Shown piece by piece: positions 1 through 11,244 of a stretch of 64,000 bases of DNA (the first letter of the stretch is position 1; the number at the start of each line of letters is the position of its first letter). Source of the DNA: Lepus europaeus. Its lineage: Eukaryota; Chordata; Mammalia; Lagomorpha; Leporidae. The notes beneath the pieces are model-generated. The model saw only the letters and a list, made by a program, of their open reading frames with translations. It was not told the origin of the DNA and did not search any database. The stretch spans positions 55,514,716 through 55,578,715 of the forward strand of contig NC_084833.1 in assembly GCF_033115175.1 (NCBI RefSeq), in the 5' to 3' direction. The position numbers were made by a program, and so were the translations under genes.

Positions 1-330
1 CTGTGACAAAGTGGGTAAAGCTGCTGCCACCTGCAGCACTGGTAGCCCATATGGACGCCGGTTCAAATCCCGGCTACTCCACTTGCAATTCAGCTCTCTG
101 CTATGGCATGGGAAAGCAATAGAGGATGGCCCAAGTCCTTGGGCCTCTGCACCCATGTGGGAGACCCGGAAGAAGCCTCTGGCTCCTGGCTTCAGATTGG
201 CACAGCTTTGGCCATTGCAGCCATTTGGAGAGTAAACCAGTGGATGGAAGACCTCTCTTTCTCTCTCTCTCTCTCTGCCTCTGTCTCTCACTCTCTGTAA
301 CTCTGCATTCCAAACAAATAAATATATATT
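1..330 (+). mobile_element. CSINE, type A, head clipped by window start
   Basis: Opens within the tRNA-like head (GTGGGTAAAGCTGCTGCC), has box-B-like GGTTCAAATCCC, a CT run and an AAACAAATAAATAT tail. It forms a tail-to-tail inverted pair with the next element. Confidence 0.9.
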
Positions 331-637
331 TAAAAATTTTTATTTATTATTTATTTGAGCAGTAAGGTTACAGGCAGTGAGAGGGAGAGACAGAGAGAAA
401 GGTCTTATATCCGCTGGTTTATACCCCAGATGGCTACAACTGGGCCAATCCAAAGCCAGGAGCCAGGAGCTTCCTCCGGGTCTCCCATGTGAGTGCAGGG
501 GCCCAAGGACTTGGGCCATCTTCTGCTGCTTTCCCAGGCCATAGCAGAGAGCTCGATCAGAAGTGGAGCAGCCAGGACCATATGGGACGCCGGCACCACA
601 GGCGGAGGATTAACCTACTGTGCCACAGCGCTGGCCC
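331..637 (-). mobile_element. CSINE, type A, reverse
   Basis: Begins with a reversed TATTTATTTGAG tail and ends with the reversed head (CACAGCGCTGGCCC). It is the inverse partner of the element at 1-330. Confidence 0.9.
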
Positions 638-1127
638 TGAGATATTTTTTAATAATACAGCAAGAATTATGAAGGGTGGTGATGGTTTGACAGTGTTGGG
701 AATGCATTTAATATCACTGACTGTGAACTTCAAAATGGTTAAGATGATCATTTCCATGTTGTATGTATTTTACTATAACAAAAGTTACTGGGGGGGAAAT
801 GCCAGGCAGATCCTCAAGTAGCAATGGAATCTGACAAGATTAGACAGAGGCCAGGGGGATCTGGTGTAAACCCAATGGCATAGAAACTGGAGAGACCAAG
901 CCAAGCCTAAGATCAAACCCCAAGGTGGGAGGCTGGAGCCTGAAGAAATGCCTGAGGCCTTCACGTGGCTCTGGCTGAGGAGGGCGAGGTTGAGACCTGG
1001 GGCTCCTGCCTGACGTGCAGCTCGGGGGTGACAGGCAAATGGATGAGCAGACATCAGCCAGGGAGAACAGGAATTCCAATGAGACAAGAGTCTAGGAAAG
1101 AATCCCAGGGAAAATCACACTCTAGGT
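638..1127. other. Unique intergenic sequence
   Basis: No recognisable repeat, exon or motif seen. Confidence 0.5.
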
Positions 1128-1335
1128 CAGGGTAGGGAATGGCCGGCCCATGGGCCACACAAGGCCCACAGAATCTTGGTCTGGCCCTGCCAAGGCAACC
1201 AAAGGCAGGACTCAAAATTCATTCACTCTATATAGAAGGCTCACTCTTCTTAAATTGCTAACTGTGTATGACCCACTACTGATGTTATATATAGCCAAAT
1301 AGCCCTTGGCAGAGACAAGGTTCCCCACCCGTGGA
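1128..1335 (+). mobile_element. hAT-like nonautonomous DNA transposon remnant
   Basis: The ends are imperfect inverted repeats (CAGGGTAGGGAATGGCC at the left, GGTTCCCCACCCGTGG at the right), and the interior has the GGCCC/GGGCC-rich 'ggcccacagaatc...tggccctg' style of hAT MER elements. No 8-bp duplication was confirmed and the exact family was not assigned. Confidence 0.5.
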
Positions 1336-1338
1336 GGG

Positions 1339-1678
1339 GTGGCCTACAGAGGAGCCCTGGAAGATGATGTTGTGCACAGTGGGGAAGATGCTGCTTGGGA
1401 CACCTGCAGTCCCTACAGGGTTCGAATCCCAACTCTGCTTCTGACCCAGCTTCCTATTAACAGCCATATACCTTGGGACGTAGGAGGTCACAGCTCAAGT
1501 GCTTGGGCCCCTGCCACTCATGTGAGAGACCTGGGTGAAGCTGCTGGCTTTGGCCTGGTCCAGCCCCAGCCGTTGTGACTATCTGGGGAGTGAACCAGCA
1601 GACAGATCTCCCTGTCTCTCTGTCTCTCCCTCTCTGTCTGTAACCCTGACTTTGAATAAATAAATAAAAATCTTTTAA
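1339..1678 (+). mobile_element. CSINE, diverged
   Basis: Has GGGTTCGAATCCCAACTCTG, a GTGAACCAGCAGACAG stretch, a CT run and an AATAAATAAATAAAAATC tail. It is followed by a (GA)n run to 1710. Confidence 0.8.
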
Positions 1679-1722
1679 AGAGAGAGGGAGAGGGAGAGGG
1701 AGAGAGAGAGAAGCCCATGAAG

Positions 1723-1985
1723 GGGCTGGCTTGGGCTTAGCAGTTCGGACACTAGCATCCCACATCACAGTGCCTGGGGTTTGGGTCCTACCTCTTGACT
1801 AATGCAGACCCTGGGAGGCAGTGGTAATGGTTGAACTGCTTAGGTTTCTGCCACCCAAATGGGACACCTTATAGAGTTCCCAGCTTCCAGCTTCTATTCC
1901 AGCTGGTCAGCTGTGGGCATCTGGGGAGTGAACCAGCAGATGGGAGCTCCCTCTCTGTCTCTCTGCCTGGTAAACTTTTTAAAAG
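1723..1985 (+). mobile_element. CSINE, older type
   Basis: Older-type body (CATCCCACATCACAGTGCC, then GCAGACCCTGGGAGGCAG and GGGGAGTGAACCAGCAGATG) with no clear A-rich tail. Confidence 0.75.
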
Positions 1986-2100
1986 GGAAGGGGGATAGAA
2001 AGGAGCCCATGAAAGGACTGAGTCCAGCACAGCCAGAGAAGCCCAAAGTTTCCCAGCTCCAGCCCCATCTCAGCCCTACTCTCCCTTCAAACTGTCCTTC

Positions 2101-2442
2101 GTGGCTGGTGCCGCGGCTCACTAAGCTAATCTTCCGCCTGAGGCGCCGGTACTCCGGGTTCTAGTCCCGGTCGGGGCACCGGATTCTGTCCTGGTTGCTC
2201 CTCTTCCAGGTCAGCTCTCTGCTGTGGCCCGGGAATGCAGAGGAGGATGGCCCAGGTCCTTGGGCCCTGCACTCGCATGGGAGAACAGGAGAAGCACCTG
2301 GCTCCTGGCTTCAGATCAGCACGGTGCACTGGTCGCAGCGTGCCGGCCACTGTGGCCATTGGGGGGTGAACCAACGGATAAAAGGAAGACCTTTCTCTCT
2401 CTCTCTCACTGTCCACTCTGCCTGTCAAAAAAAAAAAAAAAA
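2101..2442 (+). mobile_element. Young CSINE with perfect 10-bp TSD
   Basis: Head GCTGGTGCCGCGGCTCACTA, body, then CTGCCTGTC and poly(A). It is flanked by ACTGTCCTTC at 2091-2100 and 2443-2452. Confidence 0.95.
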
Positions 2443-2536
2443 ACTGTCCTTCATATTAATTCTAGGGAAGGCAGCAAGCATTTCTCTCCATTCTCACTCC
2501 CCTCTTTTGCATCCCATGCCCTCCTCCCGTTCTTCC

Positions 2537-2645
2537 TTTCACAAATATATACTGAGCATCTTGTCCCTATCACGCATTGTGCTGGGCACTAAAGAGCCAC
2601 CAATGAGCATGCAGGTATGGTCCTACTCTCTGTGGACTTAAGCTG
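2537..2645 (+). repeat. L2 3'-end-like fragment
   Basis: 'ATACTGAGCATCTTGTCCC...GTGCTGGGCACTAAAGA' resembles the L2 'tactgagcacctactatgtgccaggcactgtgctgggcact' core. The match is diverged. Confidence 0.5.
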
Positions 2646-2664
2646 ATTCACTACCCAAATACCT

Positions 2665-2892
2665 GCAATAGCTGAGGCTGGCCCAGGTGGAAGCCAGGAG
2701 CCCAGAACTCCACCTGGGTCTCCCATGTGGGTGGCGGAGACCCAAGTACTTGGATCATCACCCACTGTCTCCCAGGTGCATTAGCAGGATGTTAGATCAG
2801 ATGTAGAAGAGCCGTGACTCGAACAGGCACTCTGATATGGCATACAGGCATAGCAAGCATCTTTGTAACCCACTGTGCCATAACACCTGCCT
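2665..2892 (-). mobile_element. CSINE, reverse, partial
   Basis: The body in reverse (GAAGCCAGGAGCCCAGAACTC and CATTAGCAGGATG) ends with the reversed head CACTGTGCCATAACACCTGCC. The tail side is missing. Confidence 0.8.
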
Positions 2893-3000
2893 CACTACTT
2901 TTTTTTTTTTTTTTTTTTTTTGATGCTCAAAAAAATCACAACATGGCCAGAAGGAAACCTCTTTGATTGGCTCCATTGGCCCATCAGCACCATTTGAATT

Positions 3001-3326
3001 ATTTTTTGAAGACTATTTATTTATTTTGGAAGGTCAGAGTTACAGAGGAAAAGGGAAAGAGAGAGACTGAGACAGAGAGAGAGAGAGATCTTCCATCTGC
3101 TGTCTCACTCCCCAGATAGCCACAAAGGCCAGGGCTGGGTAGGCCGAAGCCAGGAGCCAGGAGTTTCATTTAGGTCTCCCACGTGGGCCATTTTCCACTG
3201 CTTTTCCCAGGCCATTATCAGGGAGCTGGATCAGAAGTGGAGCAGCCAGACGCAAACTGGAGTCTATGTGGGATGGCAGCATCACGGGTAACAGTATTAC
3301 CAGCTATGCCACAACGCCGAGCCCTC
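3001..3326 (-). mobile_element. CSINE, reverse
   Basis: Reversed TATTTATTTATTTT tail with GAGAGA run, then body, ending ATGCCACAACGCCGAGCCC. Confidence 0.88.
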
Positions 3327-3508
3327 AAATATTTTTTAAATCAATCTCTTATTGAATGTTACAAGTTCCTCCTCCAGGCATCTGCTTCAAAAAGTCCAAA
3401 TTTCTTCTATAAGTATAGTAGAATCCAAACTCTGGACACTGAGTGTTCAAACCAATTTGACAGTGAATCAAAGGACATTGTTTTTAAGTGACAGGTCCGA
3501 AAAAAAAA

Positions 3509-3819
3509 TTTTTTAAGATGTATCTATTTATTTGAAAGGCAAAACAACAAGAGAGAGGGAAAAAAGAGAGAGAGAGAGATCTTCCATCCACTGGTTCACT
3601 CCCTAAATGGCCACAACAAGCAGGGTTCCTCAGGCCAAAGTCAGGATCCAGGAACTCCAACCTGGCGTCAGACACAGTGGCTGGACCCCAAGTAACTGGG
3701 CCATCTTCTGCTGCCTTCCCAGGTCCATTAGCTGGGAGCTGGATCAGAAGTGGGCAGCTGGAACTTGAGCCAGGCTCTAATATGGGATGCAGGAGTTCCT
3801 GTGCCATAATGCCGGCCCC
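3509..3819 (-). mobile_element. CSINE, reverse
   Basis: Reversed tail (TTTTAAGATGTATCTATTTA), GA run, then body, ending GTGCCATAATGCCGGCCCC. Confidence 0.9.
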
Positions 3820-3896
3820 ATATTTTTCTTTTTAAAGCCATTACTTTGCATCACTTTTTTTCAACTGTGTCGTTTTTGTTCTAATAAAAAATTTAA

Positions 3897-4205
3897 GAAG
3901 CTGGCACTGTGGCATAGCGGGTAAACCTGCCACCTGTGGCGCTGGCATCCCATCTGGGTGCCAGTTCAATCCCAGCTGCTCCACTTCTGATCCAGCTCCC
4001 CGCTAATGTGCCTGGGAAAGCAGCAGCGGATGACCCAAGTATGTGGACCCCTGCACCTATGTGGGAGAACTGAAAGAAGCTCCTGGTTCCTGGCTTTGAA
4101 TCAGCTCAACTCCAGCTGTTGCGGCCATTTGGGGAATGAACCAGCAGATGAAAGATCTCTCTCTCTCTCTCACGCTGCCTTTCAAATAAATAAATCTTTT
4201 TTAAT
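3897..4205 (+). mobile_element. CSINE, type A
   Basis: Head GCTGGCACTGTGGCATAGCG, body, CT run and AAATAAATAAATCTTT tail. Confidence 0.92.
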
Positions 4206-4246
4206 AAATATTTTTAAAAATTTAAGTAATCTATCTCATACTTTAA

Positions 4247-4527
4247 TTTTTTAAAACATTTATTTATTTGAAAGGCAGAGATACAGAGAGGCAGAGATTC
4301 ACCTCCCAGATGGCTGCAACAGCCGATCCAAGCCAGGAGCCAGGAGCTTCTTCTGGGTCTCCCACACAGGCACAGAGGTCCAAGGACTTGGGCCATCTTC
4401 TACTCCTTTCCCAGGCCATAGCAGAGAGCTGGATCAGAAGTGGAGCATTTGGGTCCTGAACCGGTGCCCATATGGGATGCCGGCGCTGCGGGCGGCAGCT
4501 TTACCCACTACACCACAGCACTGGCCC
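4247..4527 (-). mobile_element. CSINE, reverse
   Basis: Reversed TTTATTTATTTGAAAGGCAG tail through body to CACCACAGCACTGGCCCC. The GA run is shortened. Confidence 0.9.
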
Positions 4528-4752
4528 CTACTTCCTCAATTTATAACCCCTTACCACAATCTATTATTGTAAGCTCTTCTCTTTTATAAGCTTTATTTGG
4601 ATCATCTATACCATTCAGAACTCTCTTGATTGATGCAAATTTGTTTGCACTCATTTTTGGTTTAAAATAAATTTAGGGCTCAACCATAAGACAGATTTTC
4701 CAGTTGGTTGTACATAAGTATACTTTGGCTATTTATAATTGACCTGATTTCT

Positions 4753-5075
4753 TAAATTTATTTACTTATTTGAAAGGCAGAGTTACAGAAAGAAAGGAAG
4801 AGACAGAGAGAAAGAGATCTTCCATCTGCTGGTTCACTCCCCAAAAAGCTACAACAGTGGTCTGGGCTAGGCCAAAGCCAGCAACCAGGAACTCCATCCT
4901 GGTCTCCCACATGGGTGGCAGGGACCTAAGCACTCAGGCCATCTTCTGCCTTCTCAGGCCCATTAGCAGGGAGCTGGGTAGGCAGCAGAGCAGCCAGGAC
5001 TCCAACAGGTGCTCTGATAGGGGAGACCAGCAATACACTTAGTGGCTTAACTCCCTGTGCCCTAAGGCCACACCC
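4753..5075 (-). mobile_element. CSINE, reverse
   Basis: Reversed ATTTATTTACTTATTTGAAA tail and GA-rich segment. The body includes CCATTAGCAGGGAGCTGG and the head is decayed near 5075. Confidence 0.88.
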
Positions 5076-5145
5076 TCCGGCCCCCAGAGCAAGGTGCTCA
5101 TATGTGGAACACAAGCATCTAACAAGTGGGTTTTTTGGGTTTTTG

Positions 5146-5462
5146 TTTGCTTGTTTTTTTACTTATTTATTTGAAAGGCAGAGTTACAGATAAACAGAGT
5201 GAGATCCTCCATTTGCTGGTTCACTCTCCAAATGGCCTCAACAGCCAGAGCTGGGCCTATCCAAGGCCAGGAGCCAGGAACCTCCTCCAGGTCCCTGACA
5301 TGAGTGCAGGGGCCCAAAAACCCAGACCATGTTCCAGTGCCCTCCCAGGCCACCAGCAGGGAGCTCGATTGGAAGCGGAGCAGCATGACCAAACTGGCTC
5401 CCACACCAGATTCCAGGGCTGCAGGCAGCAGCTCTACCCGCCATGCCATGGCACCAGCCCCC
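5146..5462 (-). mobile_element. CSINE, reverse
   Basis: Reversed ACTTATTTATTTGAAAGGCA tail and body, ending GCCATGGCACCAGCCCC. Confidence 0.9.
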
Positions 5463-6194
5463 TTAACAAAGTGTTTTAAGCCCTGACCCAAACGTACGTT
5501 CGCTCGCCCCCTCTGCCGCCCAGACCCACCACACAGCTTTCATTTCGATGACTTGACAAAGGCGAGCTGTGACTGGTGACTGATGAAGCCCAGCGTGACT
5601 GCTCTCACCACACTCCTGTGCTGTGTTCCTAGGCTTCACCACCTGGCAACGTCCATCAATCACGGGCTACTGAAAACTAACAGAGGGACTGACTGCTGGT
5701 CCCCAGAGGACACACGCTGAGAGGAGTTGAGGCTCTGCACACCTCTCCGGAGCTCCTGGCACAGCCCAGCACTGCCCAGTTCCCTGTCTGTGGTGCTCAC
5801 ACACTGGAGATGCACCGACTTCTTGAAGACTACACCCAGAGCAAGGGAATGCCTCTGACTCATAGGAAAATCGGGTCATTTTCGCTGGCCTGTTTCGGTG
5901 TTATTTTAAAAATTAGTGTGTTATGACACACTGTAGCAGGAGGAACTTAGGTTAGACATTCAGAACGACTTCCTGAGTACAAATTTTGAGAAACATGACA
6001 GCAGGTTACTAATGAGGAAGTGGAGGTTCCATCGGGCAGGGCTTTCTGGCGTAGGGTAAACGTTCCAGGTAGTGGTCAGATATTATCACGGTGAGGAGGG
6101 AGGGTGTCCTTTGTGCAATGTGTCTGCTCTGGCCTGCCTATCACTCTTCCTAAAAGCCACCATTTACAAAGGGTCAGCCTGCTCCCTGTCCCAA
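5463..6194. other. Unique intergenic sequence
   Basis: No SINE and no convincing exon. The longest open frames lack recognisable motifs. Confidence 0.5.
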
Positions 6195-6375
6195 GTCCCT
6201 TACCTTATCCAATCCTTCCAGAAGCCCAGTAAGAGAAATTACCCCCTTTTGCAGTTGAAGAAACTGAGAGGTTCAAGTTCAGTTTGCTCAAATTCAGCTT
6301 GTTAATACAGGAAAAGCTAGGATGGGAACCCACATCTGTGTGCCTCCAAAATCCAAGCTCTTTCTGTAAGGCCCT
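6195..6375 (+). repeat. MIR element
   Basis: Shows the MIR core order: ATTACCCCCTTTTGCAGTTG, GAAGAAACTGAGAGGTTCAA, TTTGCTCAAATTCAGC, then AGCTAGGATGGGAACCCACA and a CTCTTTCTG end. This is an ancient mammalian tRNA-derived SINE. Confidence 0.75.
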
Positions 6376-6944
6376 GCTGGTGCAGGCCCCTTGGTCAAGC
6401 ACCTGTGGTTGTACGTGGAGGACAGAGACCAAACAGCAGGTGCACGAAGGGGGAACATCACCCAAAGAAGCTGCAAGGGCATCAGTGGGGTCCAAAGAGG
6501 AAGCTAGCGTCAGGAAGAGAGATAAGATGCCAGCTGGGCAGGGGCAGAGACAGGAAGCAGAGGCAAGGTCAGAAGCTGGAAGTCAAGGTATATCCTTTCA
6601 GAAATGAGTTTGGAGTGGCTTGGACCATACGGGAAGTAAGACAGTGAACAGAGAGTTCCTGTGAAGCATAGCCAGCTCGTGCTGCAGAGCCTGCCAAGCA
6701 CCAGGGCCAGTGCTGCTGAGCCCCAAGCTCAAATTTGCCTTTGGTGACCCCTGGCCTGATAACAATGCCCTTGGGCAATTCTCACTCCCCCCACCCACCC
6801 ACCCACCAGAATTGTCCTTGGTCCACAAAAGCAGAAAGGTTGTTTCAAACAATGATTCTGCAATATAATTATGTGCTATGTCCCTTATCAGATTACTTGG
6901 AATCCTGTTCCTTTCCTTCTCTAAAAATACCCCTCACTCAGGGG
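6376..6944. other. Unique intergenic sequence with (CCCA)n microsatellite
   Basis: A short CCCACCCACCCACC tract lies at about 6787-6808. Otherwise nothing was recognised. Confidence 0.5.
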
Positions 6945-7218
6945 TAGGTGTTTAGCCTAAAGGTTGACACCCAGGACCCCTTTAAAATTATCCAGGGTCT
7001 GTGGCTCTGGCTCCTGACTCCAGCTTCCGGCTGACGCAGACCCAGGAAGGCAGCAGTGATGGTGTAATTGGGTTCCTGCCATCCTATGGAAGATCTGGAT
7101 TGTGTTCCTGGTTCCTGGCTTGGAACTTGGCCCAACCTTGAATGCCTGCATTTAGGAGTGACTCAACAAAGGGGATTTCTCTCTCTCTCTCCCTAATAAA
7201 TGAGTAATATTTTAAAAT
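6945..7218 (+). mobile_element. CSINE, older type
   Basis: Older head TAGGTGTTTAGCCTAAAGGT, GACGCAGACCCAGGAAGGCA in the body, CT run, then CCTAATAAATGAG. Confidence 0.8.
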
Positions 7219-7293
7219 ATGGCCCTGATGTTTCTGGCCTGGAAGGGCCCAGGATCCTAGAACATCATTGCTACAACATAAGAAAGGCTACAT

Positions 7294-7621
7294 TGGGGTT
7301 GGTGTTGTGGTGTAGCAGGTAAAGCCACCACCTACAATCCTGGCATCCCACACCCACACTAGAGCGATGGTACAAGATCTAGCTGCTCTACTTCCAATCC
7401 AGGTCCCTGCTAATGTGCCTGGGAAGGCAGAGGAAGATGACCCAAGTGCTTGGGTCCCTGCTACCATGTGGGAGACATGGATGGATTTCCTGGCTTCTGG
7501 CTCCTGGCTTTGGCCTGGATCAGCCCTGGCCTTTACAGCCATTTGGGGAGTGAACCAGCGGGTAAATGATCTCTCTCTCCCTCTCTCTGTAACTCTGCCT
7601 TTCAAATAAAAATTTTAAAAA
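7294..7621 (+). mobile_element. CSINE, type A
   Basis: Head GGGTTGGTGTTGTGGTGTAG, body, CT run, GCCTTTCAAATAAAAATTTT tail. Confidence 0.92.
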
Positions 7622-7667
7622 AGGCAGCTCCAGGCCACACATGGACTATTTTAAGAGGTGCCCTGGG

Positions 7668-7986
7668 GGGCCACCACTGTGGTGCAGCAGGTTAAAGCCT
7701 TAGCCTGAAGTGCCGGCATCCCATATGGGCCCCGGTTCTAGTCCTGGCAGCTCTACTTCCAATCCAGCTCTCTGCTGTGGCCTGGGAAAGCAGCAGAGGA
7801 TGGCCCAAGTCCTTGGGCCCCTGCACCCACATGGGAGACCTGAAAGCAGCTCCTGGCTCCTGGCTTCAGATCAGCTCAGCTCCGGCCATTGCAGCCATCT
7901 GGGGAGTGAACCAGTGGATAGACGACATCTTTCTCTGGCTCTGCCTCTCTATATATATAACTCTGCTTTTCAAATAAATAAAATAA
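7668..7986 (+). mobile_element. CSINE, type A
   Basis: Head GGCCACCACTGTGGTGCAGC, standard body, TATATATA in place of part of the CT tract, AAATAAATAAAAT tail. It is followed directly by another same-strand copy. Confidence 0.92.
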
Positions 7987-7990
7987 GTCC

Positions 7991-8299
7991 TGGGCCCAGA
8001 ATTGTGGCATAGTGGGTAAAGCTGCCACCTGCAATGCTGCAAATGCAATCCCAAATGGGTGTGCCAGTTAGTGTCCCGGATGCTCCATTTCCAATTCAAC
8101 TGCCTGCTAATGGCCTAGAAAAAGCAGCCAAAGATGGCCCAAATGCCTGGGACCATGTTACCATGTGGGAGACCTGAAGGAAGCTCCTGGCTCCTGGCTT
8201 CAGCCTGGCCCAGCCCTGGGCATTGCAGTCATCTGGGAAGTGAACCAGCAGATGGAAGATCTTTCTCTCTGTGTAACTCTTTCAAATAAATAAATAAAA
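7991..8299 (+). mobile_element. CSINE, type A
   Basis: Head GGGCCCAGAATTGTGGCATA, body, short CT tract, CTCTTTCAAATAAATAAATA tail. Confidence 0.92.
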
Positions 8300-8442
8300 G
8301 AGGTGTCCTACATCCTTCATTCCCTCTGCCTCTGTTAAGAGCTCAGTGCAGGCCTGTATTCAATTAGAACATCTAAGGAAATGAGGGAGAACAAACACAC
8401 TGGGCCAGGCTCCCAGCAGTTGCACTAGAACTGATAATTCAG

Positions 8443-8797
8443 GGCCGGGCACTGTGGTGTAGTGGGTAAGGCTGCCGCCTGCAGCGCCAGCATCCCATAT
8501 AGGCACTGGTTCTAGTCCCAGCTGCTCCACTTCCGATCCATCTCTCTGCTGTGGCCTGGGAAAGCAGTGGAAAATGGCCCAAGTCCTTGGGCCTCTGCAC
8601 CTGCGTGGGAGACCAGGAAGAAGCTCCTGACTCCTGGCTTCAGATAGGTGCAGCTCCAGCTGTTGTGGCCAATTAGAGAGTGAACTAGCAGATAGAAGAC
8701 CCCCCCCTCTCTCTCTCTCTCTCTCTGCCTCTCCTTCTCTCTCTGTGTAACTCTAACTTTCAAGCAAATAAATAAATCTTTAAAAAAAAAAAAAAAA
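8443..8797 (+). mobile_element. CSINE, type A, with 16-bp TSD
   Basis: Head GGCCGGGCACTGTGGTGTAG to AAATAAATAAATCTTT plus poly(A). It is flanked by AGAACTGATAATTCAG at 8427-8442 and AGAACTGATAATCCAG at 8798-8813, one mismatch. Confidence 0.95.
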
Positions 8798-8813
8798 AGA
8801 ACTGATAATCCAG

Positions 8814-9225
8814 TTCCTTTCAACAAACTCAATACTTCTAGAAGCTCCGGCCTCCGGGAGCAGGAGGAAGCCCTGTACCTGCCTTGCTGGCCAGTGCCTT
8901 TAGGAAGTGATTTCACCCATCTGCTCTTCCTTGAAGCCCACCCCCAACCCCTACCTAATGCAGGAAGAGCAAAATAAACCAGAGACAAAATAAACAAACA
9001 AGAGGGCTTTCATTTCTCTGAATAGTCTTAGGTCAATCAAGTCAACAAATCGATGCAAGGCTACATTTTCCTGAACTTACTTATCTCATTCCACCCCACT
9101 GCCACCGGGAAAAAAATTCAGAGCTGACTCCAGGAACTGGGTAATGCCCTCCAGAGTCTCCTGAGATTGTGGCCTGGAGATGAACAGAACTGGGAGGATA
9201 CTTCAAATTTTAGATCCTAAAAGAT
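8814..9225. other. Unique intergenic sequence
   Basis: No feature recognised. Confidence 0.5.
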
Positions 9226-9233
9226 GTCTCACA

Positions 9234-9559
9234 GGGGCTGGAGCCATGGCTCACTTGGTTAATCCTTTGCCTGCGGCGCCGGCATCCCATATGGGTGCTG
9301 GGTTCTAGTCCAGTTGCTGCTCTTCCAGTCCAGCTCTCTGCTGTGGCCCAAGAAGGCAGTGGAGGATGGCCCAAGTGCTTGGGCGCCTGCACTCGCGTGG
9401 GAGACCAGGAGGAAGCACCTTGCTCCTGGCTTCGGATCGGTGCAGCGTGCCAGCCATAGCGGCCATCTGGGGGGTGAACCAACGGAAGGAAGATCTTTCT
9501 CTCTGTCTCTCTCTCTCACTGTCTAACTCTGCCTGTCCAAAAAAAAAAAAAAAAAAAAA
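9234..9559 (+). mobile_element. Young CSINE with 8-bp TSD
   Basis: Head GGGCTGGAGCCATGGCTCAC through CTGCCTGTCC and poly(A). It is flanked by GTCTCACA at 9226-9233 and 9560-9567. Confidence 0.93.
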
Positions 9560-9569
9560 GTCTCACAAT

Positions 9570-9690
9570 CATTAATTAAGCGAGTACCTTGTATTTTCTA
9601 GGTGCTGAGTTAGAAGTGGAAGAATGTTCCAGAGATGACTAGAAAAGTGACCTTGCCCTCTAGCTGTTCAGGGTGAAGAAGGAAAGAAAG
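9570..9690 (+). repeat. L2-like fragment
   Basis: 'GCGAGTACCTTGTATTTTCT...GTGCTGAG' and 'GACCTTGCCCTCTAGCTG' follow the order of an L2 3' region, well diverged. Confidence 0.35.
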
Positions 9691-9954
9691 AGTGAAGTGT
9701 CACAAGGAGATAGACCCGTGTGACGATCATCATTTATGTCTGAAAGTTGCTCTCAGATACTACCTTGTTTGCTCCTTAGCACATCCATGGTGGACACTTG
9801 CAGTGACTTTTATCTGGCATCTTCTCACCATTCTGGAATAAATGCCCCAACTTCTTGCTGGAGAGCCTGCACCTGCCCATGCTCATTCCACGTGCTGCTG
9901 TCAGGGCTCCACCCTAGGGTCTGAGGGAGAAAAGTTTCTTGGGCTTCAGCCAAT

Positions 9955-10086
9955 CTGAGCCGGAGGTGGGCCGATCTGAAGCCAGGAGCTTCTTCCAGGT
10001 CTCCCATTTGGGTGTAGGGGCCCAAGCACTTGGGCCATCTTCTACTGCTTTCCCAGGCCATAACAAGAGCTGGATCAGAAGAGGAT
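9955..10086 (-). mobile_element. CSINE fragment, reverse
   Basis: Only the central body in reverse (GAAGCCAGGAGCTTCTTCCA to GAGCTGGATCAGAAGAGG). Both head and tail are missing, and it abuts the next SINE. Confidence 0.8.
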
Positions 10087-10422
10087 GAGGGGCCAGCACT
10101 GTGGCATAGCGAATAGGGCCACTGCCTGTAGTGCCAGCATCCCATATGGGTGCCAGTTTGAGACGCAGCTTCTCCACTTCCAATCCAGCTCTCTGCTAGG
10201 GCTTAGGAAAGCAGTAGAAGATGGCCCAAGTCCTTGCCTCCCTGCACCAGCGTGGGAGAGCAGAAGAAGCTCCTGACTCCTGGCTTCGGATTGGCACAGC
10301 TCTGGATGTTGTGGACATCTGGGGAGTGAACCAGCGGATGAAAGACCTCTCTCTCTGTCTGTACCTCTGTAACTCTGCCTTTCAAATAAATAAATAAATA
10401 AATAAATCTTTTTAAAAAATTT
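10087..10422 (+). mobile_element. CSINE, type A
   Basis: Head GGGGCCAGCACTGTGGCATA to a long (AAAT)n tail near 10385-10410. Confidence 0.92.
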
Positions 10423-10498
10423 AAAAGCATTGAGTGGCTAAGGGAGGATAACAGGAAGTGTTGGATCAGGATAATCGGGCACTCAAACTTCATCAAGT

Positions 10499-10881
10499 TT
10501 GTGAGCTAGAAGACCACGCCTTCACCATGCCCCTGTGTGACCTCATGCCGCTACCTGGCCACACCTGTGTGCCCACCTGCCAATCAGGTTCATTAACCAC
10601 TCCCCTTTAAAAGTGGATTAAAAGCCTGGGATATGGTGTGCCCAGACCTTTTGGCCCGTTTCCTTTCCTTTTCTGGCCTTTTGCCAGTGTGGGCCCATGT
10701 GGCCCTGTGCCTCCTGGGTGCGTGGCCTTCGGGCCGCCTGCCTCATGCTTCCTGGCCTAGATGCTCCTCCACGTGGCTGGCTCCTGGTACTCGGTATGAA
10801 TCCAGATTCCTCTCTCCTTTTAGATACAGCCTTCACTCTCCTATGCATTTCTCTCACTGAATAAAAAAATATAATGGCAGA
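10499..10881 (+). mobile_element. LTR-like block (candidate endogenous retroviral LTR)
   Basis: Starts TGTGAGCT and has CCAAT-like CCAATCAGG, a TTTAAAAG/ATTAAAAG TATA-like pair near 10606-10622, pyrimidine-rich sequence and an AATAAA at about 10860, arranged like U3-R-U5. Target duplication, exact 3' end and family were not established, and no viral gene was recognised nearby. Confidence 0.45.
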
Positions 10882-11240
10882 AATTGCAACCCCACTGTAT
10901 TAAGGAATGGCTACAAGTAACCAAAACTCACTGTAGCTCGCTCAGTTGCACCAGATCTTGGGGGTGAAACTTACTGACCCAAGAAAGAGGACCCAAAAGA
11001 ACCTTGTCAAAAATGTCAGTTCTAGGCTTTGAGTCCCAAAATAGTGTCCTGCAAACAAACAAGCTGACTGAACTGAAGCAGACTCACCTCTCACACAGAC
11101 AAATAGAATACAGGTAATTGTTTCTTCAGACACATTGGGGAACTCCCAGGTGCCAAAAACCAAAAGGGAACCCAAAGCTACTACAGTAAACACAATCTGA
11201 AGCCAAACACAGATAGGACCTTGGATTAACAGTGGAAATT
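10882..11240. other. Sequence downstream of LTR-like block
   Basis: No repeat or gene recognised. 'TTGGGGGTGAAAC' near 10958 faintly resembles a tRNA-Pro primer-binding site, but the match is only about six bases. Confidence 0.3.
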
Positions 11241-11244
11241 CATG

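Noticed and set aside
2195-2641. Open frame of 148 codons, and many similar frames of 60-140 codons
   Set aside because: All coincide with SINE bodies, and their translations repeat the same SINE-derived residues across the window.
8443-8520. tRNA genes suggested by GTGGTGTAG...GGTTCTAGTCC-like A and B boxes
   Set aside because: These are the degenerate heads of tRNA-derived SINEs. There is no cloverleaf with mature ends.
10950-10975. Retroviral primer-binding site after the LTR-like block
   Set aside because: Only TGGGGG matches a tRNA-Pro site and it is 75 bp away from the presumed LTR end.
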